DNA from: Amborella trichopoda
Taxonomy: Eukaryota; Streptophyta; Magnoliopsida; Amborellales; Amborellaceae
Direction: 5' to 3'
NCBI RefSeq assembly: GCF_000471905.2
Contig: NW_006499905.1
Coordinates: forward strand, 1,320,043-1,384,042
DNA: 64,000 nt
In this document: piece after piece, positions 1 to 12,800 of the stretch
Layout: every line of letters begins with the position of its first letter
Numbering within the stretch: the first letter of the stretch is position 1
Notes under the pieces: generated by a model
The model's database searches: none
What the model was told of the DNA's origin: nothing
Seen by the model: only the letters and a program-made list of their open reading frames with translations
Translations under genes and position numbers: made by a program

Positions 1-35
<35 letters not shown>

Positions 36-831
36 CACCTATCCTAGTAATTTTTATTTCTAAAAATGTAATCTTTATTAGATTAATGTTTTTATTTCTC
101 TCTCTAGCTCACACTTGCATGTTATTTGTGATCCCATTTCCTTTGTCGTGGAATCCATCTTACATTAAGCTGCTGTTGAGCTTCTTTTGAACCGTGGTAT
201 GTTTTTTGTTGCAGAGTGATTAGGGAGAAATATTCTTTTTGCTTAAGAGTTAAAACTAATTGGAGTCAATTTATCAGAATGTTTCTCTAATTTTAGATCC
301 AGGTTTGGATTATAGGACTCCGTGGATAAAACTAGACTGGTAATTTCGATCTAATGGCGAAATTCTTTTATGATATTGAATCCTAGGCATTAGAAGAGGA
401 CACGGTTCTCCAATTTGGATTGGAGGTCAGATTGAAACCAAGGACCGTTATCGGGTTTATTGGATTTTATCTGAACAAGTCAAATATTGGCTAAGATAAC
501 TGGTAAGGTATTCTTGTAAGTTCTGTAATTTTGATTCTCACTCAGATTCAAACCAAGAGTGGTAATTGGGTATAGGGATTCTAACTCAATAAATTGGATT
601 GGACTATTGGAGATATAGAAACTCAACAAGTATTCTGATTAGTTTGTGGAATTATCGAAAAAGGTAGCGAATGATTGAATTTGTTGTTCCATTGTTTGTA
701 TAATGTCTCCATTTGAGAAAATATTAGAATTCTGCTCTCTGAGGAGACTCTTAGTATTTTATGGGGTCACAGATTGGTTCCATTTTAGTTGTGGCTTTTC
801 TTGCACTAGTTTGAAGGTGGGAGTCTAAATA
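1..831 (+). promoter_or_regulatory. 5' flank and probable leader of the kinesin gene
   Basis: No coding potential is seen. It opens with a (CT)n microsatellite at about 4-32. An in-frame TAA at 826-828 lies two codons before the ATG at 832, so the kinesin frame cannot extend upstream in this exon. The long T-rich stretch may hold part of a 5' UTR and a leader intron (an acceptor-like TTGTTGCAG ends near 214), but the transcription start cannot be placed from sequence alone. Confidence 0.4.
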
Positions 832-3800
832 ATGTCTGTAGTGGATGATAAGTTGGGCATTTTTAGAGAGAAATCAGAGTTCAATGTCATTAACTCGACT
901 GTTAATGGCATTGGCCATGAAGATATGTTGAATGGTGGCACCATGGTTGAAGAGAGCACCCCAAAATTAGGTAATATTCTTGTTCAAGGAGAATATATTG
1001 TGAATAATGTTGCTCTTTCCCTAGCTTTGTCCTTTCTATTTTATTTGTGACACTTAGTTCTGAGGTCTAAAATTGTCAGAGATTGGAATTGTTTTGGTGG
1101 GGCCATGCTGATGATCACTGCTTGGCCTAAACTTCAACTTTAGAGGTCCCAACTTGTCAAAATCATAAAAAAAGTTCCCTATAATTTAAAGTTCAAAAAT
1201 AGAAAAATGGCTGAATGTGTCAAATTTCATCTGACTTTCAGATTTAAACATAGCTCTGAGGAAAAAAGGCATACAGATTTAAACCCTCTAACATTACAAG
1301 AAAAAATCTTAAACTATTGTCTCAGAATGTAGAGCCCTTAAAACTACCCCTTTTAGTTTGTGGCTAGGACCCGTTTTTTTTAATTCTTGTCCTTTTACTT
1401 TTCAACAATTGCAAAGTTATCAAGGTTTTCAGATTTTGGTCAGTTATTTTCTGGGGAAACTGGACAAAAGTAAAATTCCATTCAAATTCATGTTAATTTT
1501 GATCCTTGTGTTGGTTTATCGACATTTGAGGTTGATTTTGCGAAACAGTACTGTTATAATTCTTATTGGCTTGTGGATAGTGAGATAATATTATGTTGTA
1601 GAATTGGCAAGCATTACACTGTATCTAAATGTTAACATGTATCCATTTTATTTGTAGCTAAGCAGCGAGCTGAAGTGGTGGAGTGGTTAAATGCCTTGTT
1701 TGACCACTTGATTTTGCCATCTGAAACTTCTGAAGAGGATCTGAGAGCTTGTTTGATTGATGGGACCATCTTATGTGGCATTCTGAACAAACTGAGTCCT
1801 AGTTCTATAACAAAGGTAGAGTTTCTTTTGCTTCATCCCCTTTAAGTATATTTGCAAACAGTTCACCATAGACATGTACAGATTTTTATATTTAGCTAGA
1901 CTTTTGTGGGGCGAGCTTACCGATTCATTAAAGGTTAAGAGCATTCTAAAAACAACAGGAAAATGGATCTATGATTTTTATCTTTAAAGCCATGTTTTGA
2001 CAAATTCAATGTAGGACACATATCAATGCTTAGCTCGTGTAAAATATCTGGTGGTACCTTATGATTTCTCTTGCAAAGGCATTTTGTTGTTGTTGTTATT
2101 GTTTTTTTTCTGTTATTTTTAGGCAGGATTTGAATATAAATACACATGAACAACAAACATAAGCAAACAAGAGTAAAATAAAATTTGGTTAAAGATGATG
2201 TAAAGATAGCATCTCCTCTTGATTTTCAATCACATAGCTGAAACATGTCCTAAAGATGACCATTCGATGCCCCTGGATCCATGACTAGTCATCTGATCAC
2301 ATTCAAGGAATTTAACTTCACTTGAAGAGGCTGTGACAGGAGTGCCAAGTACTATGAATATCTTGAGCGTACTAAGGATGATTTAGCCTATGCCCATAGA
2401 GAATCACAGACACTAGGAGGCTTAAACAAAATGTAAGTATTAGAATCTAAACAAAACTTGAGAATCCTTACAACTATCGTGATTCCTCAAACAAACCATC
2501 CATTCATAATGGGACCAATGTTTCCTTCAGCAAGGTACAAATGATGTGGTGGAGTTTGCATTCATTATGGATTATTTCAATCCCCAGGTTCTCTGGATTG
2601 CTTTGTAACTATAGGGTCCATATGCTGTGAGCATAAGACAATCAATTAGTCTATGAACAACTGACTTTTCTATGATTCTGCTGCACTTCATAATCCAGAT
2701 TCTGCAGAATATTGTTTGGGGGCTTCAGTTCCAGAGAATGCCACCTCTAGATAAGAAAGGATGCAAAGTTCAACTGACCACAAGAGCATTTGTTGACTTG
2801 GACATAACCCAACTGGCTTCAAAGGAGTCCAACATATGGGTCTAATTTGCTTTGGAGAAAATGCTAATGAATCAGAAGATTACTGTCCATATCTGCACGG
2901 TTCCTAGACTCTATAAATTTTTTGCTGATTTTCATGAGCCGTTGTTGCAATTTTGTCCACTCTTGAGTAGTTGAGTAGCTTGTCAGTCCATTTAACCACT
3001 TAAAAGCTGGATGGGAAACCTGGGTTGAGGATAAGTATCCTCATTACAAGATATCGCATGTTAGAAGATGTGAATGAGAAGAAGCTCCATTATCTGGGGA
3101 CCATGTTAGGCTGTCCTTCACCACTCTTGTGACTTAAGAGGCATGATATGTATTCCCCTTTTGATTGAACTACTTAATCTACTACGTTTTACACCTATTT
3201 GAAGAAATGAATCCCAATTATCTCATTCCCCACCCCTCTAGGTCAAATGGTCAGAAACATGTGAATTGGAGCCTAGTATGATCCAGGCTAGGGAAGCTAA
3301 CCCCCAAAGCACATACTGATCCAAGTGCTGTCCCTGTTTAGGGATTTGAACCACTTATTTGCTTCCTCCTTAACAATGTAGTGTGCTTTCTCACATCCTT
3401 AATGCTCAAACTGTACTTATCAAAACCATCCTCTCTGGCAAACATGTATTTTGAAAGGCATCTGATCGCCCCTTAAATTTCTAATTCCAAGTCCACAGGT
3501 CACGTTGGCTTCATTTGCCATTCAAGTTCCCCATCCTCCTTCCTTTTGTTGTTTACATATGTCTAACTAAGTGATACTTGTGCTTGCTATCATGCCCGAA
3601 GAACTTCCCCTCAATGCATCTTGATTTAGCAATGGCACTTGCCACTTTGGAAGAATTGGGCTAGATTTGGTATAGGTTCTTTCAAAATAACAGCAGAAGT
3701 CGGTCCACTTGAAATCTGATTTTTTTTATATTCGTCTTTACAGGAAAATTTTGAAAAAATTAGATGTGGACTTAAATTCAATTGGAAAGCTTCCAAAAGG

Positions 3801-6800
3801 TTGATAATTTTGAGTATCCTAATTCTGCAGTTGACTTTTATACGGATAGTGTTTACTAAAATTTTTCAGACGAATAACATAGGAAATACCTCACTTATCA
3901 TTTGTCTTGCTAATTTATTTTTGTGTATGTCATGAGTGTTGATATCTGTTAATTTGTACCCCTTATTTCTGAATTATATTGGTGATCTACTGTATTGTTT
4001 TTTGACAAGATTTTATCACAGGTAAACTCTCGCTCAGGTTCATTTGGGGCTGACGAATCTGGCCTTTCTGCTTATGAGCGCTCTGAAAACATCAAGAGTT
4101 TTTTATCTGCTGTTGATGTGCTGGGGCTACCAAAGTTTGAACCTTCCCACTTGGAGCAGGCATGAATACTCTCCCAGAGACTGAGTATTTGTTGGAGCGA
4201 CACTGATATTGGGTTCTTTTACATTCATTTATATACATATATTGTTATGCAGGGACCTATCACCACAGTGGTTGATTGCTTATTGACCCTTAAGGATCAC
4301 TTTACCCATGAAGGTGGTGACAAAATCTCCCTATTTACATCAATTCATGATTCAACGACATTGATTTATAAATTTATTACTGGTAAATATGTCTAACGTT
4401 TTTCCTTTTCATTGTAAGATGTCTAATTGTTTATGTTAATTAATTTAGGGAAGTGTGAGGATCTGTCTCAGAAAGGATGGGTGCTTCCAGAAGCAGAAAC
4501 TTGTGTGGTAGGGGATGCCAGGCAAGGAGACCAGTCGCAAAGGCGTAATTATTCATCGTTGAGAAATGATAGACGCAGGTCTTATTCCGATTTGCAATTT
4601 GAGAATATTTTACGCAGTCCTGTGATGTCGGGTATGTTTTCTTTCCTAGCTGTATTTGTAAAAAGTAAAAATTACTGTTGCAGTCATGTTCATAGGCAAG
4701 TGAATATGGAGATTGATGCTGGTTAATTTAGGTGAATTGAGTTCTGCTTTGATTATTGAACTTGTGTTCATCAGATGCTTTGCAAAGATCTTTCTATGTA
4801 CTATTAGTTTAGTACCTGCTGTGTGTACTGCGAAAAGAAATGAAGATGAGGGTTAGTGTTTGTGCAAGAGTCCACTATGCCTAGGATCTAGAGGAGAATG
4901 GCTCAGGCTTCGCTTAAGAGCGCAGTTATAGGTGTTTTTGCATTAGCTGTGCCTTCCCATTGTGGTTGTACGATCAAGATGGATAGATAAGGGAGCCCCT
5001 GTCCAGATAGAATGTAGAAGGGCTCTTCTTAGTGGCATTTTGATGTTCATGCCAATGAGAAATGGATTGGGAAAACCGTACTCCGGTGGCTGCCAACGCA
5101 ATGTCACGTGAACTGCACTTGCTGCATTACAGTTGTTTTGGTTTTCTGACTCCCTTTGTAAGAAAATTTTCGCAGAGTATCACCTTTACCAAAATCAATT
5201 ATCACTCTTAACATTTTCATGTTACTCTTTAATGTAGTTAAACATTGAGGGTCTAGGTTTATATTTTTATAGGGAGAGAGATACAAAATGAAATCCAAAA
5301 AAAATATATAAAATATAAAAGGGTCGTGGAGGCACCAGATGATCTCGCTTTCTTCCAAAGTGTTGAAAGCCATGGCTCAGAGATGTTTATGAGATGCAAT
5401 AGGTCCTAGCGAGCACACTCCCAAGAGACAACCAGCCCGACCAAAATCTGTCATAGGATCTCTGAGTTGCACTCTCATAGGCTGTCTAAATCACTACTCT
5501 CCTCTAATTTTGGTAGTCAAATTGGTAGGAAATTTGTTGAGCTTCAGTTCAGCTTCAATTTGACTATCATTAAAAACCATTTTAATATCTCGAAAATGGC
5601 TGCAACAAATTTTTCGTAGTAAAACTGTATCCCTGGTGAATATATGCCAAAGAATAGTGTCACGAACAGTCTCTTTAAGTAAAGAAGAAGCTTCATATTT
5701 ACATATAAAGTATCTAATAAAATATTCATAACATATAAAAAGGTAATATATTTCGGGTTTCACATATAGGAGGGAGCAAAAACCTTCTTAAAAACATTTA
5801 TAGATAAAAGTATAATAGAAAGTGCCATAAGTCACTCTTAAAGGTGACATGTGGCACAAATAAAAAAGGGGGAAAGTCCCTTAAAAAATAGCATATCGCA
5901 TGTCACCCTCTAGTGACACATTGCATGCAATAAGAGGGACGCCAAAATGGCCTTCCTAAGTTTGTGACAGCGAACTCAACAAGTTCGCTCACGCCAAATT
6001 CCAAAACTGGCACCCCTATTTTTATTTTATTTTATTTTTTAATTTTAAAGCATGGCCCCAGAAAAGGATCATAGTCCAAAACTGAAATAAAATAATTATA
6101 AAAAATAGGTGAAGCGTGAAGCTACAAATGCAGCAAAGCGCGCCTCAAGTGGTCTGGTGCTCTCACCCACCTATTTCAAACAAATTACAAACCCTGAAGT
6201 TGTTCTGAAACACAAATTTCACAAATATATAACATCTGCACTTTCTCAGATGAAGCATTAGTTTCCTAAACAATATTCTAAAATATATCACTTAGTACAA
6301 ATTCAAAGGGGAGACATATTGCATGCAATGAGGAGGCCAGAATAGCATCTCTAAGTTTGTGCTGGCGAACTCAACAAGTTTGCTCGCGGCAAACTCCAAA
6401 CTGAGCATCCTTGTTTTCTTTTATTCAATTTTTTAATTTTAAAGCACGGTTCTGAAAAGGATCATAGTCCAACAGTGAAATAAAATAATTATAAAAAATA
6501 GATGAAGCACCGAAATGGCAAAGTGCGTGCCTCTGCTGGTCTGGTGCTCTTGCCCTCCGGTCTCAAACAAATTACAAATACCTGAAGTTTTTCTGAAACA
6601 CAAACTTCACACATACTTAACATGTGCACTTTCTCAGATGAAGCTTTAGTTCCCTAAAAGATATTCTAATATACATCATTAGTTACAAACTTAAAGGGAA
6701 TCCTTTTCTGGAAATTACATGAAGCAACATGCAAGATTCTTTTTGAGCTTGCTCATTCAAGACAAGTTGCTTGCTCTTCCACCAAAATCATTTCTTTGTT

Positions 6801-9800
6801 TTTTCCCTTATATCCATCAGATTTCTTGGCATGATATATCATATTTATTTCTGACTCTCTTTGGTCTTACTTATTCAAGACAATATGCTCTCTGCAATAA
6901 TATCTGTCTTTTTCTTTAAAAAATCAACTGACTCGGCACGGTTTATTAGTTCCATTTTTTGCTTGTTATCTGCATCTAAAGTAATTTTTTGACTTCTTTT
7001 TATTTTTATTTTTTATTATGTAGAGCCAACTTCTGCTTGGTTACATCATGTTGGACAGAAATTCCATGAGGTTTTTCAGCTGAACCAAAGCCATTCAGAT
7101 CTTTCCTCTGCAAGGAGTTTGGGAATGATGAACTTGAACAGTTTAGATGTAACTACAGCTGGCTTTTATTAGGACTTGCTTGTTTACATTAGTGGCATTG
7201 TAGTGGGTCTAGGAGTTTTGGTTATTTGATTGCCTGTAATGTTTCTTCATATTTGCTTGCAGAATGCACCTACTCAATCTCTGTTAAGTCTTGTCAGTGC
7301 CATTTTGGGAGAAAAGCAGAATGGTGAAATACCTCCGGTAGGTTGGGTTCCAGGCAAATTACATTTTATTTATAGATCATTTATTAAGTAATATGCAAAT
7401 AATGTAGAGATGAATGAATGAATGGGCAAATAATTGTTTCTACTAAACTATTGTTGGATGGATTTTCTCGGGTGCTGCCTTGCGTGGTCCCCACCCCCAG
7501 GGTCCAGCCCGGGGCTGTGCCCACCCAACTAAAAAACAGAAAAAGTGTTGTTGTACGGATTTTCTCATATTCTAGTGTTATTTCTTGATGATGCAAAAAG
7601 ATGTCCACTTTAGAGTTTTATATGCGGATATTCAACATCACATCCTCGGTGAGTATTTTATAATCTCTTTATTGTTTCTTGCATTCCTCTGGTTTGTTTT
7701 CATCAGCGCGTCGAGATTTTACTGAGGAAAGTTATGCAAGAAATTGAGCGAAGGCTTTCAACTCAAGGGGAGCATATTAAAAAGGTAAGATTTATATATG
7801 AGATCTCATATGGCTACTGAAACTTGGTTTTCACTACATTCACAACTGTTGCAGCTTAAAAATTCCTTAAGAGAAGTTCTTTCACGTGAAGAAAGGCTGG
7901 TTTCAAGAGCCAGTGTGTTGGAGACTCTTGCATCTGGCTCAAATGAAGAAATTCAGGTAGATTTCTCAGTCATGGTTGAAGCTTGACATAGTTTATGTGA
8001 AGCAAATTTTTTTTTTCTAATTCTTCTGCAACTGATTTGAACTTATTTTTATGGACATTGCAGATTGTAACTGATCAACTTCAGAAAATAAAGGTCATTT
8101 ACTTTTTCTCTTCAAGTGCTTAGTTTTTATTTCTAAATTAGTTTCCACTTTTTGTCTCCACCCTTTCCAGGTACATGTTCATATTCTTTTCTAAGGAGTG
8201 CCCCATGGTACTTGTTAGTTGTTGTTCAACTAGAGGCAATTATGGTTGTCGTTGTTGTTACTTGCTGTTAATAACAACAAAAACAACCATTGATTCAAAA
8301 AGCGGTCTGCCGAGTGCGTAGGCGGATTGGGGGGGTTTGGGTGTATCGCCCAGGACTGGGCTGACCAACTAGGTGGGTTGTCCCCAGGCACCCACCTAGG
8401 CACCCTAGGCGGCTACCTAGTACTTTACCTAGGCGGGTGCCCAGGGGACTGCGCTATCCTAGGCACAAAAACACCCATTGGGAGGGGTAGTTTTGTGATA
8501 TTGTTTTGTTTGGATTATAAAAAATGCATGAATATGCATTTTTAATACAAAATTTAGACCTAAAATAGGATTATGTACTCCCCTTGCTCCGTTTTGAACC
8601 TAGGCCGCCTAGGCGCTGGGCAGCCTAGCCACCCCCAGCCTCCTAGGTGTGTCTCGGCATTTTTTGGAACACTGAGATCAATAACAACAACAATAACAAT
8701 AACATTAACACTACTATTAGCATTATTATTTTACTATAATTTCTCATAAAGGTCAATGCTGTCTCTTTGTCAAAATGCTATTTATTTTCATTTTTTGGCC
8801 ATCCATCTCATTATTTGTCAATTTTTGGCATTCTCTAGGAGCTCTAGCAAACATAGAGCCCTATATTATATTGGAAATGCAAGGTGCTTATCGACAAATT
8901 TCTGCTGTACTAGTAGAAGTCTCAAAGTCAACTAGATAATATTTTTCTGATTTACCTTTTTTTTTTAATGTAACAACTTTGGATCTGGTGAGAAGGGAAC
9001 CCTTAGACGTCACATTCTGGCACCTGCCAACCTGACCATCTCTACCTAAAGCCCGTTATCCTTTGTAATAATGCCTTATTGTAATTTGATTCACAAATAC
9101 GTGCTTTAAATAACATGTTTCTTCCAAGAAATGAGCGATGGATATCATTAAATATTACTTGAGATTGTTCTGTACTACTTTTTTAGTTCATTGTATCACG
9201 AAATGCAACCTTGTGATGCTCTTTCCTTGTCAACGTATGAAGGCAGTTAGTCTATAAAGTTGTATATTTGCACATGTGTTGCATTTCAGTAACTTCTATA
9301 TTGATGTCTGTTTGATTTTTTTTTTCTTTCTTCACATTGTTCAGAGAGGTTCCAGTCAAGTATAGGACGAATGCCCTATTAGCACTTTGATAAACATCTT
9401 GTGTAGTTTTTGCCAAGTTTAATGAGGTTCTTTAAGTGATGCTGTGATGGTAATTCTTTGCCATCTTGAGCTCTCTTCCTTTCTGTGCTCTCTTCAAGGT
9501 CGCTTGTCATTCTTCTCAAGTTTCTTTCCTTGAAGGGAAATCTTTCTTCTATTCTTTCTTGCTGGAACTCCATCTTCCACTTGATCTTTCTCTATTTCTT
9601 TAAAATGTTGCTGTCCCATTCTCCCTACCATCACTGGCATGTGTTTCCATAACGAGTATGTATTGGAGTGTTTAAAACTTGGGGCAAAAAATCCAGTACT
9701 TATGTGACACATCCATAGTGGTCTACTACTTATGTTTTAATTAAATATTTAATTTTAAACCTTGGAACATAGCAAAGTTTGGCTAAAGTCATAGCGCACA

Positions 9801-12800
9801 CTTTATGTTACTACTTATGTTGTAATTAAATATTTAGTTCTTCAACCTTGAAACAGTTGCAAAGCTTGGGTCAATAGTAGTGCACACTTTATATTCAAGG
9901 GTTCTTGGTTTGAAGCCAACGGGTGGCACTTTTTTTTATTACCACTCCTTTCTATTGTTTTATTACATATAGACAAGTTTTCATTGGAATGATTACAGAG
10001 ACAGATGGCCTTCATGTTAGGGTGCAATTGTGGACGTGCAAGAACGTCTGTTCATACTATTAGTTAACCTAGTAGTATATAATTAGAATAATTGTCATAT
10101 ATGTGTTACTAGAGATAAACATACTATATGGTAGAGCAGAAGTTACTATGCAAGACATTTTAAGTTCGAATAGCATGGGGCTATTGGCAGCTTTTAATAT
10201 AAAAGAGAGTCATGAGCCCTATTTCTTATTAAAAAGGGCATGCGTGTTGTATCCAAATCAGACACTTTTTACAGAAGTGTCAGTTGGGTACTGCATTGGT
10301 TATTTATCTCCGACACGTATGGACAAGTGCAGAGGATTGTTTAGAAGTGTCGATACGTATCACCAAGAGAAAAACAGGAGTGTGTAGGGAATATTGCCTA
10401 CTGTAACCTTTCTCACAGGCTTATGTTTCATACAAAATCCCATCAATGTCTGGAGTCTGGACAAGGAGAAATTCATAGTTTCTTCTAGACACCTAAGCAG
10501 CAATGCAGAAATTGGGAAATTGGATGGCTTGGTGCTTTATGTGGTTCATTGCCAGTACCTTTTATCTAGAAACTACAACGCAGATGCCTGAATTGAGGAA
10601 ACACATCTTCACCTGAATGATGATTCCTGGTATTTAGACAATGACCGGGTAACAATCTATTGTTGTCGCTTCTCACTTTGTGATTCCCTTCATGTATCCT
10701 TGCATTATCTGCTTATCCATGATGTAAATGGCATTCCTTGAATTTTTTGGACTTCCATATTGAAGTGGTACTGATAAATATATTTGAAAACGGATGCACA
10801 GTTGATAATCTATGGCTTGATATTAATTGTTACAAGAAATACGCTCAATAATGGTTGGAGAAGAGCTCAACTATTCATGATACATAAGGAAAAATTTAAT
10901 GACAGCATGGTGACTTGGAAGCACTGCTACCTGGGTTTAATTTCATTCCATTTTGCTTGGGTTGCTTGTTGCAGGCAGAGAAAGTGAAAATTGAGGAGGA
11001 GAGGAAACTTGGGGAGAAGGATTTGCTAAGACTGATGAAGGAGAAGGATGGCGTTGAATCTGCTATTTCAACATTAAAGCAAGAACTTAAAGCAACAAGA
11101 AAGAAATATGAGGAGCAGTGTACCCAACTGGAAACACAAGGTAGGGAAGCTCAAGTGAAGTTGCAAGAGCGGCTAAAAGAAGTTGAGGAGCAGTTGACTG
11201 AGTCAAGGAAGAGGGTTGAAGAACTTGAGGCATTTTCTGAGTCAAAAATTCAGCGCTGGAACAAAAAGGAGATATCCTATGAGAAATTTTTAGCCTGTCA
11301 GCTTCAGGCTCTGCAGGTTGGCCTACTACTTTTTATGCTATTATGATGTTGCCACTACCGTTCAAATGAGATGTTTCACCTTGAAATGGTTTTCAGGAAA
11401 TGAAGTTGTCTTCTAAGTCAGCCAAGCAAGAAATCTTAATTGCAAAAAAGAGCTGGAGGGAAGAATTCATCAACTTGGGTATGGGAAAATAATGGAATTA
11501 CTATTCCCTTTTTCAATATTTGTGTTTGGACAATGACACAATGTTCATTTGTATTATATGCAATTTGCACAGGGGGTAAGCTCAAGGGATTGGCAAGTGC
11601 CGCAGAAAAATATCATGTGGTTCTTGAAGAAAATCGAAAGCTTTATAATGAGGTTCAAGACTTAAAAGGTACAGTTGTTTTTGTTAATTTTTTTCGAACT
11701 GCTTAATTTTCCAATTCATTCTTTGCGTTTTGCTCATTTCAGTATTGAATATGCTGAATAGGAAACATAAGAGTTTATTGTCGGGTAAGGCCTTTCCTTC
11801 CTGGCCAGGTTGAAAAGCAGACAACCGTAGAATACATTGGTGAAAATGGAGAATTGCTTATTGTGAATCGTAGCAAACAAGGAAGAGATGGCCAAAGGAT
11901 GTTTAAATTTAACAAGGTCTTTGGTCCCACAGCTACTCAAGGTCTGCATCCCTCCAATATCTGCCTTTTCTTCTGTATTTGACCTTTTTTGTTTTTTAAT
12001 TTTATTGTGTCCAGTGAATGATTTCAAATGAGTGTGTTGCATTATTGACATTTTAGTGAGAATATATTAATGCAAACCATAGTTTTGTTATATGAGTAAT
12101 GCTATGATCAAGCAGGGAAATTGCTGCATCTTTCTATTTTTAACTTTTTATTTTTTAATTCTGAATAGTTCCTTCATATTATATTTGTCTGATAACAAAT
12201 TTTCAAGACTTAATGTACGGAACAAAGTTGTGATGCTCTGTATGCGAACTACTGCTATTAGAGAAAGACTATTCTGAGGCTCAAATACTTCAGGTCACTT
12301 AGTTTTCACTTGTGTAAACTATTTAGGCTGAAAACTTTCAAATATTTTCATTACTGAAATTGAGAAACAGTTTTCTACTAGTTACTGTTCTGGTGAGATC
12401 TACTTGTTTTCATGTATTGATATATGTGCTTCTAGTGCTCTAGTTTAAGCTCTGTACTTATTACACCTTGTTTGGTCTTCCAGAGGAGATATTTTTAGAC
12501 ACTCGACCATTAGTACGGTCTGTTTTAGATGGATATAATGTATGCATCTTTGCATATGGTCAGACTGGCTCTGGGAAGACCTTTACAATGGTACTTAGTC
12601 TTGAATCCCTTATTTTATCTGTAAATAATGTTATGCATTTAATTTGCTATTGATTTATTTGCCAGTTTTATGTCCTTACGAAATCTCCACCCAAATCATC
12701 TTTGCTTTCCTATCAGACTGGGCCAGATATGTCTTCGGAAGAGCACTGGGGAGTTAATTATCGAGCTCTGAATGATCTTTTCCACATTTCACGGAGTAGG

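Larger units (their letters stand above)
8094..10974 (+). other. Kinesin intron 10 (2.9 kb) with nested repeats
   Basis: Largest intron of the gene, between a 30-bp exon (8064-8093) and the long coiled-coil exon. It contains a GC-rich CCTAGG island (8290-8665), an 85-bp tandem duplication (9726-9897) and a patch with CGACACGTA-type words (about 10310-10360). No coding exon is needed here: the frame joins QLQKIK to AEKVKIEEE, as in family members. Confidence 0.75.

Noticed and set aside
10103..10591. Open frames of 94 and 65 codons inside kinesin intron 10
   Set aside because: They lack splice signals that fit the gene, contain word-repeat DNA, and the known protein joins across them.
12468..12653. 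Met-initiated frame containing [20 protein letters not shown]
   Set aside because: The Met is intronic; the acceptor at 12483 and the upstream exon (FGPTATQ) show it is an internal kinesin exon.
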